The notes: generated from the letters alone by a model not told the origin. Shown: positions 16,515 to 25,445, counted from the stretch's first letter. The stretch is DNA of 47,133 nucleotides from Clostridium sp. CCUG 7971 (GCF_017590215.1 NZ_JAFFPK010000067.1:1-47133); one strand, 5' to 3'. Numbers and translations are program-made.

Positions 16515-18526
16515 ATGAATAATTTTACTTTACAAAGTGATATTAGAAATAATTTTAATTTCAATATGTATGCAAATAAAAATGAAATAGATGAAATAGC
16601 AAAATACTGCAAGGAAAAGTTTAAAGAAGAAGTACAAAATGTAATAAGAATAGCTGATGATGTTTCTAATAAGATATTTAAATTTGAATGGAAATGGGAT
16701 ATGGAAAGAACTTTTATACCATATAGATTTGAAGGTAATATAATTTGGGATAAAACTCCTAATGATGACCCAGAATGGATTTTTATGTTAAATAGACATA
16801 GATACTGGGTTACATTAGGTCAAGCTTATGTTCTTACGAAAGATGAGAAATATTCAAAAGTATTCATAGAACAAATAATTAACTGGATAAAAGATGTAAA
16901 ACCTGTAGATGGGACAGATAAAACAACATGGAGGAGTATTGATACAGGCATAAGATGTGAAAATTGGATAAAAGCGTATACATACTTTAAAGATAGTGAA
17001 TATATTACTCAAGAATTTAATGAAATATTTTTTAAATCATTAAAAGAGCATATCGATTATCTAGAAAAAAATTACAAAGAATCAGGAAAACTAAGTAATT
17101 GGGGAGTATTAGAAAATTATGGTCTATTAGTAGCTTCTGTATTTTTAGATAAATTAATAGATGATAATTACTATATAAATTTATCAATAGAAAGATTAAA
17201 AGAACAAATAAATCTTCAAGTTATGGATGATGGTATTCATTGGGAGCAATCACCAATGTACTTAAATGAAGTGCTTCATTGCTATTTAAGTAGTTTAATA
17301 GTATGCAAAATAATAATATACCATTACCTAAAGATATATTAGAAAAAACTAAAAAATTAGCTTATGCTGATTTATATATGAAAAAGCCAAATCATACTCA
17401 AATATGTCAAAGTGATAGTGATGATACTGATTTAAGAGATATGATTACTAAATCAGCTTATTTATTTAGTGATGAAGTATTAAAATTTGGTGGGTATGAA
17501 GAAATTGACTTTGAAAGTATATGGGATTTAGGATATAAGTCCGTACAAGAGTACAAGACTATAAATACTAAAACACCAGAATATTCATCGTATGCTTTTG
17601 AAGATAGCGGAAATTATTACATGAGATCTGGATGGGAAAGTGATGATAATTATATGTATTTCCATTGTGGAACTCTAGGTAGTGGCCATGGTCATGCTGA
17701 TTTATTACATGTTAGTATATATGCAAATGAAGAAGATTACCTAATAGATCCAGGTAGATATACTTATATAGAAAGTGATGAGATAAGAGAATATCTAAAA
17801 AGTTGTAGCGCTCATAATACAACTACTGTTGATAATACAGATTTTACAGTGATAGATGGGTCTTGGGGATATAAAAAAGTGGCAACACCTATAAAGCACC
17901 CTTTTATAACTAATGATAATTTTGATTACTGTGAAGGATCTCACTTAGGTTATATAGATAAAGGTATATTTACAAATAGAAAAGTAATCTATATAAAGCC
18001 TAGTATATGGATATTGGTAGATGAATTCTATGGAGAAGGAGAACATGAGTATAAACAGTTTTTCCATTTTGCAAATGATATATATTTAGACGATAAGAAA
18101 ACTATATGTAAAGGTAAAAATGGAAGTTTAATATTATATCATTTAAATAATTTAGAAAGAAAGATAGAAAAAACACCTATATCTTATCACTACAACATGT
18201 TAGAAAAACAAGATACATTAATAACAAATTATAAAAATACTGGATTCACATCAATTACAACTGTTATTTTAGCAAATAATTGTGAAAATGATGTACTTAT
18301 AGAAAAAATAGAAGTTAAAAATTGTAATGGTAGATTATTAGAAGATTTAGAAGCCGAAGCTATAAAAATATCAGCTAAAGATAAAGTATATATAGTTTTA
18401 ATTTGCCACAATGAAATATTTAAAGGTAAAAAATTATTAAAAGTAGATGGACATGATGTTTATGGGAAAGTTGTTTTAATAAGTGATATAGAAGGCAAGG
18501 TAAGTAAAGAAGTTATAAAATACTAA
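16515..18526 (+). pseudogene. Heparinase II/III-family oligosaccharide lyase, interrupted by one -1 frameshift
   Basis: Reading frame 16515-17342 encodes the N-terminal alpha/alpha toroid (WIFMLNRHRYWVTLGQAYVL; KLSNWGVLENYGLL; WEQSPMYLNEVLHCYLSSL). The -1 frame from about 17309 to 18526 encodes the C-terminal beta-sandwich (SGHGHADLLHVSIYANEEDY; LIDPGRYTYI; SAHNTTTVDN). Together they give about 670 residues, normal for cytoplasmic glycosaminoglycan-oligosaccharide lyases. Adding one A to the AAAA run at 17307-17310 restores VCKNNNIPLPKDILEKTKKL. There is no signal peptide, so it would act on imported oligosaccharide. No other stops occur in either half, so the lesion is recent, compensated at decoding, or a sequencing error. 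GGAGAC precedes the ATG. Confidence 0.85.
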
Positions 18527-18545
18527 ATACAAAGGGGGATTTATT

Positions 18546-19193
18546 ATGAAAAAATTAAAGGTTTTAAATACATTAGAAAAATGCGGAGTTGTTGCAGTAG
18601 TACGCGGTAATACTAAAGATGTAGGTGTTAAAATATCTAAAGCGTGCATAGAAGGAAATGTAGGAGCTATAGAAGTGACTTATACTAATAAGTTTGCAAA
18701 TGATATAATACGTGAGCTAGATGAAATATATGGAGATTATGATGATGTAGTAATAGGTGCGGGAACAGTATTAGATGAAGAAACAGCAAGACTTGCTATA
18801 TTAGCAGGAGCTAAATATGTAGTATCGCCATCTTTTAATGAAGAAACAGCAAAACTTTGTAATAGATATATGGTGCCATATATACCTGGAGTAATGACAA
18901 TAAATGAAATAATAAAAGCTCATGAAAATGGAGTTGATATAGTTAAGATATTTCCAGGAAGTGCATTTGGACCAGGATACATAGCTGCAATTAAAGGCCC
19001 TCTTCCTCATGCGAGTGCTATGGTAACAGGTGGAGTTAATTTAGATAATATAGACACATGGGCTAAGGCAGGAGTAGACTTAGTTGGAATAGGTGGAGAA
19101 TTAAATAAACTTGGAGAAGCAGGTAAATTTGAAGATATAACATCTACTTGTAAGCAATATGTAGAAAAGTTTAAGAAAGCAAGAGGTCACTAG
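18546..19193 (+). CDS. kdgA: 2-dehydro-3-deoxy-6-phosphogluconate aldolase (KDPG aldolase)
   Basis: The 215-residue class I aldolase carries GVVAVVRGN, the catalytic Glu43 in GAIEVTYTN, and the Schiff-base Lys134 in DIVKIFPGSAFGP. MVTGGVNLDNIDTWAKAG is the phosphate-binding end of the TIM barrel. It splits KDPG into pyruvate and glyceraldehyde-3-phosphate, the last step of the uronate branch. AAAGGGGGA precedes the ATG. It is 19 bp after the lyase gene and 1 bp before kdgK, so it is tightly co-transcribed. Confidence 0.95.
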   Translation: MKKLKVLNTLEKCGVVAVVRGNTKDVGVKISKACIEGNVGAIEVTYTNKFANDIIRELDEIYGDYDDVVIGAGTVLDEETARLAILAGAKYVVSPSFNEETAKLCNRYMVPYIPGVMTINEIIKAHENGVDIVKIFPGSAFGPGYIAAIKGPLPHASAMVTGGVNLDNIDTWAKAGVDLVGIGGELNKLGEAGKFEDITSTCKQYVEKFKKARGH

Positions 19194-19194
19194 G

Positions 19195-20198
19195 ATGAGA
19201 GTAGCTGGACTTGGAGAAATAATGCTTAGGTTATCTACAGATAAAGGAACGATGCTTTCAAGTACTAACAATTTAAATGTTAATTATGGTGGTGGAGAAG
19301 CCAATGTATTAATATCCTTATCTAAATTTGGAATTGATACAAGAGCAATAACTAAAGTTTCAAATGATGAAATAGGAGAGGCCATAATTGATTATTTAAG
19401 TAGTAAAAAAGTTGAAACTAAATTTATAACAAAAAGTGATAAAAGAACAGGAATTTATTTTTTACAAAGTGGTAGTGGAAATAGAACATCAAAAGTTATT
19501 TATGACCGTGCTGATTCAGCATTTAGTAATATGAGAGATGAAGACTTAAATATAGAAAAAGTATTAAATGAGGTTGATGTATTTCATTTCTCAGGAGTAA
19601 CTTTGGCTCTTTCTGAAAATCTAAGGATATTAATTTTAAATATATTAAAATACTGCAAAAAAATAATATAATAGTAAGCTATGATTCTAACTATAGAGCT
19701 AAATTATGGTCTTTAGAAGAAGCTAGTAAGGCTACTTTCGAAGTACTACCATATGTAGATATATTATCAGTTGGGATTTTAGATGCCGAAAATATTTTAA
19801 ATATGAGTTGTGAATATGAAGATAAATATGAAAAATTAAAATATTATTATGATGAAATAATAAGTCTATACCCAAATGTAAAGCACATTTTTTCTTCTAT
19901 AAGAGAAAATGTATCTGTATCTGTAAATAAATTACAATGTAATTACTATAGTGATAATAAGCTATATTCTTCTAAAATCTATACTATAGATGATATAGTA
20001 GATAGAGTTGGAGGAGGAGATGCATTAACAGCAGGAGTTATTTATGGTATTTTAAATAATAAAAAATCAGAGTATATTACAGAGTTTGCAGCCTCGGCAT
20101 CTGTATTAAAACATAGTATAAAAGGTGATGCAAACTTAGTATCAATAGAAGAAGTTGAAACTTTAATGAATCATGGCGTTGGAAAAATAGCAAGATAA
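19195..20198 (+). pseudogene. kdgK: 2-keto-3-deoxygluconate kinase (PfkB family), interrupted by one -1 frameshift
   Basis: The first frame (19195-19671) gives MRVAGLGEIMLRLS, NYGGGEANVLISLSKFG and VFHFSGVTLALSEN, the N-terminal two-thirds of a PfkB sugar kinase with the KdgK substrate-binding GGGEAN. After the A7 run at 19657-19663 the frame runs into a TAA. The -1 frame continues the protein (YCKKNNIIVSYDSNYRAKLW and DDIVDRVGGGDALTAGVIYG, where GGGD holds the catalytic base) to 20198. The joined product is about 334 residues, the normal family length. It phosphorylates KDG to KDPG for the adjacent kdgA. No further stops are present. A second kdgK elsewhere in the genome cannot be excluded. 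Confidence 0.87.
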
Positions 20199-20202
20199 CA
20201 AA

Positions 20203-20245
20203 AAGAGATGTCCTAAAATTTTATTTTAAGGACATCCTTTTTATT
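20203..20245. terminator. Bidirectional terminator between kdgK and the IclR regulator
   Basis: GATGTCCT (20207-20214) pairs with AGGACATC (20229-20236), with AAAAT/ATTTT extending inward. Runs of A on the left and T on the right let it work on both strands for these convergent genes. Confidence 0.82.
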
Positions 20246-20259
20246 TTAAATATAATAGA

Positions 20260-21039
20260 TTAAAGATATTTAATTGTATTACTTATCTCCGTAGAAACCT
20301 TACCAAGAGGCTCTTTTAAATCAATAAGATCCTCAACTGTTGAATATATAATCAATCCAGTAACACTCATTGCTAACTCCATCTTTCCGCCGCTACCATA
20401 TATAGGCATAGATATACAAATTATTCCAGAGTCGTATTCATGCTTATCAAGAGCATATCCTTTCTCTCTTACTTCATGAATTTCCTCTATAAATTCATCT
20501 ATATTCTTTATTGTTTTTTGTGTGTAAATTTCAAAATTTACATCTTTCATTATTTCTCTGATCTCTTCATCACTATAATTTGAAAGTAATAATTTACCTG
20601 CTGCAGTACAATAACAAGGAGCTTTTTTACCAACTTTTGATGACATCACAAATGTTTTATTTGAATTTGTAGGCTCGATTTTATCTACATAGATAATATT
20701 AGTACGTGTATCATCTAATACAGAAAGGTGAACTGTTGCATCTACCTTATCTGCAAAACTACTAATTATAGGTCTTGATACCTTGAATATATCTGTATTT
20801 TTGCTTACGCAACTAGATAAGTATAATAGCCTGTACCCAAGATAGTACTGCTCTGTGTTTTTTGATTGAGTAACAAAGTCTCTAGATTTTAATGTTGAAA
20901 TTAATCTGTGTACAGTTGCTTTACTTAATCCAAGAGCTTTAGAAATATCCGTAATTCCAGCTCCATTTGGGCACTCAGCTAAGAATTCTGTTATACTAAG
21001 AGCCCTATCAACTGATTGGACTAAATTATTATCGTTCAT
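20260..21039 (-). CDS. kdgR: IclR-family transcriptional regulator, KdgR-like
   Basis: The 259-residue protein has the N-terminal IclR winged helix (VDRALSITEFLAECPNG; GITDISKALGLSKATVHRLI, with recognition helix SKATVHRLIST). The C-terminal effector domain has CYCTAAGKLLLSNYSDEEI and GYALDKHEYDSGIICISMPI. IclR proteins such as KdgR bind GAAAC-type palindromes and respond to 2-keto-3-deoxy acids. It lies between the two arms, divergent from ugl and convergent with kdgK, and both arms carry the same operator, so it is the obvious regulator. Streptococcal equivalents of this locus use the LacI-family RegR instead. No copy of the operator is seen in front of its own gene. Confidence 0.9.
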   Translation of the reverse strand: MNDNNLVQSVDRALSITEFLAECPNGAGITDISKALGLSKATVHRLISTLKSRDFVTQSKNTEQYYLGYRLLYLSSCVSKNTDIFKVSRPIISSFADKVDATVHLSVLDDTRTNIIYVDKIEPTNSNKTFVMSSKVGKKAPCYCTAAGKLLLSNYSDEEIREIMKDVNFEIYTQKTIKNIDEFIEEIHEVREKGYALDKHEYDSGIICISMPIYGSGGKMELAMSVTGLIIYSTVEDLIDLKEPLGKVSTEISNTIKYL

Positions 21040-21178
21040 TATTTATCCCCTTAAAAAAATATTTATATTACTAAGATATACTATATAAGATTTTATTTAA
21101 AGAGTAAAGTTGCAAAAAAATAAAAAGAAAAAGATTGATAAATATACAACATAAAATAAAAAAATATATTCAAAATAA

Positions 21179-21207
21179 TTGACAATGGTTTATATACCAT
21201 TTATAAT
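21179..21207 (+). promoter_or_regulatory. ugl-PTS promoter with palindromic spacer
   Basis: Perfect TTGACA (21179-21184), 17-bp spacer, perfect TATAAT (21202-21207). The spacer holds ATGGT (21185-21189) and its inverted copy ACCAT (21196-21200), with a third ATGGT overlapping the end of the -10. This may be a second operator. Confidence 0.85.
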
Positions 21208-21222
21208 GGTCTTAAGAAAAGC

Positions 21223-21249
21223 GAAACGATGTTTCATAATATGGAACAT
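21223..21249 (+). promoter_or_regulatory. Operator shared with the kduI promoter (inferred KdgR/IclR site)
   Basis: GAAACGATGTTTC is a perfect palindrome with a 3-nt centre (21223-21235); ATAATA and then TGGAACAT follow. Aligned with 14744-14770, the GAAAC, TGTT-C and ATGGAACA blocks and the spacing are identical. It starts about 9 nt after the predicted transcription start. Confidence 0.72.
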
Positions 21250-21287
21250 GGAGGTTCGGGTTTTAAATTATATTATGGAGGTATGTC

Positions 21288-22478
21288 ATGATTAAAGATA
21301 TCAACATCGAAAAAATAGTAAAACATAATGTATTTAAGGAAAACGATTTTGTTACGAGGGAAGAAATTAAGTCAGCAATAGAGCAGTGTATAAAAAGAAT
21401 TGAAAAAAATATGGATAAATTTGTGGAAATGTATCCTACTCCAGCTACATTTGACAACAAGTATAAAATTATAGACAATATAGAGTGGACTACGGGGTTT
21501 TGGACAGGTATGCTTTGGTTAGCATATGAATATACAAATGATCAAAAGTTTAAAAACTTAGCTGATAAAAATGTTGATTCATTTAAATATAGAATTGACA
21601 ACCAAATAGAAGTAGACCATCATGATATGGGATTTTTATATAGTTTATCATGCGTTGCATCTTATAAATTAACTGGTAATGAAAACGCCAAAGAAGCAGC
21701 TATTAAAGCGGCAGACCAGCTAATAGGAAGATATCAAGAAACAGGGCAGTTTATACAGGCATGGGGAGAACTTGGAGCCAAAGATAACTACAGATTAATA
21801 ATAGATTGTCTATTGAATATACCATTACTTTATTGGGCTCATAGCGTTACAGGAGAAAAGAAGTATTATGATATAGCGTTTAAACATTATACTACATCAT
21901 GCAATAACGTTGTAAGGGATGATGCATCAGCATTCCATACATTCTATTTTGATAATGAAACAGGAAAACCTCTAAAGGGAGTAACAAGACAAGGATACAG
22001 TGATGATTCTTCTTGGGCAAGAGGCCAAGCATGGGGAGTATATGGTTTACCTTTAAATTATAGATATACTAAAAATGAAGAATGCTTTAGATTATATAAG
22101 GGAGTTACAAACTACTTCTTAAATCGTCTTCCTGAGGATAACGTTTGTTTCTGGGATTTAATATTTAACGATGGAGATGATCAATCAAGAGATTCGTCAG
22201 CTGCTGCTATAGCAGTATGTGGTATGCATGAGATGAACAAATATTTACCAGAAGTAGATGAAGATAAAGAAACTTATAAATATGCAATGCACACAATATT
22301 AAAATCTTTAATTGATAAATATGCTACAAAAGAAGATGATGATGTAGATACATTATTGCTTCATGGTGTTTACTCATGGCATTCAGGAAAAGGTGTTGAT
22401 GAAGGTAACATATGGGGAGATTATTTCTATCTAGAAGCATTGATAAGATTTTATAAAGATTGGGAATTATATTGGTAA
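21288..22478 (+). CDS. ugl: Unsaturated glucuronyl hydrolase, GH88
   Basis: The 396-residue enzyme is a GH88 alpha6/alpha6 barrel: WTTGFWTGMLWLAYE, DHHDMGFLYSLSC with Asp113, RLIIDCLLNIPLLYWA with Asp173, and RQGYSDDSSWARGQAWGVYG. The two aspartates match the catalytic pair described for bacterial UGL (Asp88/Asp149 in Bacillus). It hydrates the double bond of unsaturated uronate at the end of glycosaminoglycan disaccharides, releasing hexosamine and 5-keto-4-deoxyuronate, the substrate of KduI. There is no signal peptide, consistent with action after PTS import. GGAGGT precedes the ATG. Confidence 0.95.
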   Translation: MIKDINIEKIVKHNVFKENDFVTREEIKSAIEQCIKRIEKNMDKFVEMYPTPATFDNKYKIIDNIEWTTGFWTGMLWLAYEYTNDQKFKNLADKNVDSFKYRIDNQIEVDHHDMGFLYSLSCVASYKLTGNENAKEAAIKAADQLIGRYQETGQFIQAWGELGAKDNYRLIIDCLLNIPLLYWAHSVTGEKKYYDIAFKHYTTSCNNVVRDDASAFHTFYFDNETGKPLKGVTRQGYSDDSSWARGQAWGVYGLPLNYRYTKNEECFRLYKGVTNYFLNRLPEDNVCFWDLIFNDGDDQSRDSSAAAIAVCGMHEMNKYLPEVDEDKETYKYAMHTILKSLIDKYATKEDDDVDTLLLHGVYSWHSGKGVDEGNIWGDYFYLEALIRFYKDWELYW

Positions 22479-22514
22479 TAAAAATAAAAAAATATAAAAT
22501 AAGGGGTGTTTATT

Positions 22515-23006
22515 ATGGGTATACCAGATATAAAAATGATGAGAATTGATGAAAGATTAATACATGGGCAAGGGCAAATGTGGCTAAGTGCACTAGGAGC
22601 TAACTTAGTAATAGTAGCAGATGACGAGGCAAGCACTAATAAAATGCAACAAACATTAATGAAAACAGTAGTACCATCATCAGTTGGAATGAGATTTTTC
22701 TCTATAGCAAAAACTTGTGAAGTAATACATAAAGCAGCACCACATCAAAAAATATTTATAGTGTGTAAAAGTCCTGAATCAGCGCTTAAGTTAGTTGATG
22801 GTGGAGTACCTATAAAAGAAATAAATATTGGAAATATACATAATCAAGATGGAAAAGAAAAAATAACTAGATCAATATACTTAGGTGAAGATGACAAAAA
22901 TGCACTAAGAACACTAAGAGATAAGCATGGTGTTAAATTTAACACTAAAACAACTCCAATTGGTGGAGATGGAGCAGTTGAAGTTGATATAAATAATTAC
23001 TTATAA
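22515..23006 (+). CDS. PTS system, mannose-class IIB component (AgaB/AgaV-type)
   Basis: The 163-residue protein is a mannose-family (4.A.6) IIB: MMRIDERLIHGQGQMWLSAL with the phosphorylated His17 in RLIHGQ, VVPSSVGMRFFSI, and NIGNIHNQDGKEKITRSIYL near the C-terminus. It passes phosphate from IIA to the sugar during import. GGGGTG at 22502-22508 selects the ATG at 22515; an in-frame GTG at 22506 is inside the Shine-Dalgarno. It is part of ugl-IIB-IIC-IID-IIA. Similar PTSs in streptococci import hyaluronan and chondroitin disaccharides, so the substrate is inferred from context. Confidence 0.94.
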   Translation: MGIPDIKMMRIDERLIHGQGQMWLSALGANLVIVADDEASTNKMQQTLMKTVVPSSVGMRFFSIAKTCEVIHKAAPHQKIFIVCKSPESALKLVDGGVPIKEINIGNIHNQDGKEKITRSIYLGEDDKNALRTLRDKHGVKFNTKTTPIGGDGAVEVDINNYL

Positions 23007-23031
23007 ATTTTTATACTAGGGGGATAAGGTA

Positions 23032-23823
23032 ATGGAAATCGGAATATTCCAGTGTGTACTTATTGGTTTATGGACAGGAATTTGTTTAGGCGGTCAGTTA
23101 TTAGGAATATATACTAACCGTTCATTAGTACTAGCAACAGGCGTTGGTTTAATATTAGGAGATTTACCAACTGCATTAGCTATGGGAGCAGTTTCAGAAA
23201 TAGCATTTATGGGATTTGGAGTTGGAGCAGGTGGTACAGTACCTCCTAATCAACTAGGGCCTGGTATAGTAGGGACTTTAATGGCTATAACATTAAAATC
23301 TTCAGGAATGAACCCAGAAACAGCACTTGCATTATCAATGCCATTTGCTGTAGCATTCCAATTTATAATCACAGCAACATATACAGCTATGTCAGGTATA
23401 CCAACAGCTGCAAGAAAAGCTTTAGAATCAAAACATTTCAAGAAATTTAGCTTCTTATCTCACTTATCATTTTGGGCATTTGTAGTAGTAGGATTTATAA
23501 TAGGATTTGCAGCTGCATTTAGTGTTGAAGGAGCTCAAAGTTTAATAAGTATGATACCAGTTTGGATAATAGATGGATTCTCTGTAGCAGGTAGAATGCT
23601 ACCAGCAATAGGGTTTGCTATGATACTTAATGTTATGGTAAAAAAAGAATATACTGCATTTGTTGTGTTAGGATTTGTTGCAATTACATTCTTCCAATTA
23701 CCAGTTATAGGAGTAGCATTCTTAGCATTAGTATTTGCGCTATATGATTATCATAATAAGCCAGTGGTAGCAACAGTAAATCAAGTAGAAAGCTCAGAGG
23801 AGGATTATTCAGATGGAATCTAA
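23032..23823 (+). CDS. PTS system, mannose-class IIC component (AgaC/AgaW-type)
   Basis: The 263-residue, highly hydrophobic protein begins MEIGIFQCVLIGLWTGICLG. It has the IIC signature region GDLPTALAMGAVSEIAFMGF and GVGAGGTVPPNQLGPGIVGT. With IID it forms the membrane channel of the permease. GGGGGATA precedes the ATG. Its last codons overlap IID by 11 bp, a coupling typical of the class. Confidence 0.95.
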   Translation: MEIGIFQCVLIGLWTGICLGGQLLGIYTNRSLVLATGVGLILGDLPTALAMGAVSEIAFMGFGVGAGGTVPPNQLGPGIVGTLMAITLKSSGMNPETALALSMPFAVAFQFIITATYTAMSGIPTAARKALESKHFKKFSFLSHLSFWAFVVVGFIIGFAAAFSVEGAQSLISMIPVWIIDGFSVAGRMLPAIGFAMILNVMVKKEYTAFVVLGFVAITFFQLPVIGVAFLALVFALYDYHNKPVVATVNQVESSEEDYSDGI

Positions 23824-24631
23824 AAAAAACCCAGTATTAAAACTAAAAGATTATTTAATAGTAGCATTTAGATCATTTTTCTTACAATCAGCTTTTAACT
23901 ACGGAAATTATCAAGGGCTAGGATATGCTAACGTTATGCTACCAGCTTTAAAGAAAATATATGCAAATAATGAAGATCAATTAAAGCAATCAGCAATAGA
24001 AAACATAGAATTCTTTAACTCAAACCCTCAGACGTTACCGTTTATAACTAGTATACATTTGGCGCTACTAGATAATGGTGAAAGTGCTGAAAATGCTCGT
24101 TCAATTAAAATGGCTCTAATGGGACCTTTATCGGGAATAGGTGATTCATTCTTCCAATTTGGTTTAGCACCATTATTTTCAAGTATAGGCGCAGGTTTAG
24201 CTGCAGAAGGATTAATACTAGGACCAATACTATTCTTCTTAGGTATAAATGCATCTTTAATAACGACTAAGGTTTTAACTGGATACTATGGATATAAATT
24301 AGGTACTGAGTACATAGAATCATTAAGTGATAAGATGGCAAGTATATCAAGACTTGCAGCTATAGTTGGTATAACAGTAGTATCAGGTCTTGCAGTATCA
24401 TTTGTAAAAATTACGATTCCGCTTAAGTACTCTGCAACTTTACCAGATGGATCTGTTAATGAAATAGCTTTTCAAACAATCTTAGATAAAATAACACCAA
24501 ACTTATTACCAGCATTGTTTACATTATTTATATTCTACTTAGTTAGAAATAAAAAATGGAATGTATATCAATTATTAGCTTTAACTCTAGCTATAGGTAT
24601 GATTGGATCAGTAGTAGGGGTAATAGCATAA
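23813..24631 (+). CDS. PTS system, mannose-class IID component (AgaD-type)
   Basis: The 272-residue protein is a IID: FRSFFLQSAFNYGNYQGLGY at the N-terminus, MALMGPLSGIGDSFFQFGL in the centre, and several C-terminal membrane helices (ISRLAAIVGITVVSGLAVSF; LLPALFTLFIFYLV). IID occurs only in the mannose class and forms the transmembrane complex with IIC. AGAGGAGGA lies inside the end of the IIC gene. The IIA gene follows after 13 bp. Confidence 0.95.
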   Translation: MESKKNPVLKLKDYLIVAFRSFFLQSAFNYGNYQGLGYANVMLPALKKIYANNEDQLKQSAIENIEFFNSNPQTLPFITSIHLALLDNGESAENARSIKMALMGPLSGIGDSFFQFGLAPLFSSIGAGLAAEGLILGPILFFLGINASLITTKVLTGYYGYKLGTEYIESLSDKMASISRLAAIVGITVVSGLAVSFVKITIPLKYSATLPDGSVNEIAFQTILDKITPNLLPALFTLFIFYLVRNKKWNVYQLLALTLAIGMIGSVVGVIA

Positions 24632-24644
24632 GAAGGAGTGTAAT

Positions 24645-25094
24645 ATGTATAATATATTAATAGTAGGACATGGGAATTTTGCAACAGGTATGAAATCAGC
24701 ATTTGACTTATTGCTAGGAGATAGTGATAGAGTTTATGCTCAAGATCTTTCAGAAGATATAACTCATGAAAAATTTGAAAATATAGTAACTGATTATTTA
24801 AATAAACATGATCAATTAATAGTATTTGCAGATTTGATGGGGGGAGCTCCAAGTCAAATAGTAACAAGAAAAATAGCAGAATTAGCAAGATCAAAAGAAC
24901 AATTTGTAGTATCAGGAGTATCTTTAGGAATTATGATTGATATTGCGACTAACATATTAGTATTAAATGATGAAGATAATATGTTAGATAAGATAAATAA
25001 TTCATTAGATTTGGTAAGGTCTACTATGGGAGTTATGAGTCTTTGTGACTTTGAAAATGAAGAAGAGGATTTAGAATGTGAAGATATGATATAA
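24645..25094 (+). CDS. PTS system, mannose-class IIA component (AgaF-type)
   Basis: The 149-residue protein has the EIIA-man fold: NILIVGHGNFATGMKSAFD with phosphorylatable His9, IVFADLMGGAPSQIVTRKIA, and VVSGVSLGIMIDIATN. It receives phosphate from HPr and passes it to IIB His17. AAGGAGTG precedes the ATG. A separate IIA gene, rather than a IIAB fusion, is the usual form in GAG-disaccharide clusters. Confidence 0.95.
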   Translation: MYNILIVGHGNFATGMKSAFDLLLGDSDRVYAQDLSEDITHEKFENIVTDYLNKHDQLIVFADLMGGAPSQIVTRKIAELARSKEQFVVSGVSLGIMIDIATNILVLNDEDNMLDKINNSLDLVRSTMGVMSLCDFENEEEDLECEDMI

Positions 25095-25127
25095 ATTTTA
25101 TATTCATATTAATTAAGGAGTAATAAA

Positions 25128-25406
25128 ATGAAAGGTAGCACAATTTTATTAGTAGTAGTAATATTTATACTGTATATTCTTACTATGATAATTATGCAAA
25201 ATAAAAGAAAAAATCAAATTCAGATAGAACAATCTAAAAGAGATGAATTTATAAAAAGCATAAAAGTTGGAGACTACGTACTTACTATGTCTGGAATATA
25301 TGGATATATAAGAAAAATTAATAATAATAAAGTTTCTTTGGAAATATCCAAAAATGTAATAATAAATATTGATGTACAGTCAATAATGGCGACATTAGAA
25401 AATTAG
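25128..25406 (+). CDS. yajC: YajC-like single-pass membrane protein embedded in the PTS operon
   Basis: The 92-residue protein has one N-terminal membrane helix (ILLVVVIFILYILTMIIM) and then NKRKNQIQIEQSKRDEFIKS, KVGDYVLTMSGIYGYIRKI and a short beta domain, the YajC layout (helix, basic stretch, G-D-x-V-x-T-x-x-G-I-x-G motif). YajC is an accessory subunit of the SecDF-YajC complex. No secD/secF is nearby; instead it ends the ugl-PTS operon, 33 bp after IIA. From memory, streptococcal GAG-disaccharide clusters also contain a yajC-like gene next to the PTS, which suggests a dedicated paralogue with an unknown job. Confidence 0.85.
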   Translation: MKGSTILLVVVIFILYILTMIIMQNKRKNQIQIEQSKRDEFIKSIKVGDYVLTMSGIYGYIRKINNNKVSLEISKNVIINIDVQSIMATLEN

Positions 25407-25445
25407 TAATGCAGTAATATCTATAATATAAAAATAGATTTAAGA

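Noticed and set aside
17304-17312. Programmed -1 ribosomal frameshift signal in the lyase
   Set aside because: The sequence is C-AAA-ATA, which is not an X-XXY-YYZ heptamer, and I saw no clear stimulatory hairpin just downstream.
17303-18526. Independent gene starting at ATG 17303
   Set aside because: It has no Shine-Dalgarno, begins in the middle of a conserved heparinase II/III fold and continues the upstream protein directly, so it is the downstream half of a frameshifted gene.
19803-20198. Independent small gene encoding a PfkB C-terminus
   Set aside because: The same frame is open and homologous from the A7 run at 19657 onward; the ATG at 19803 is internal.
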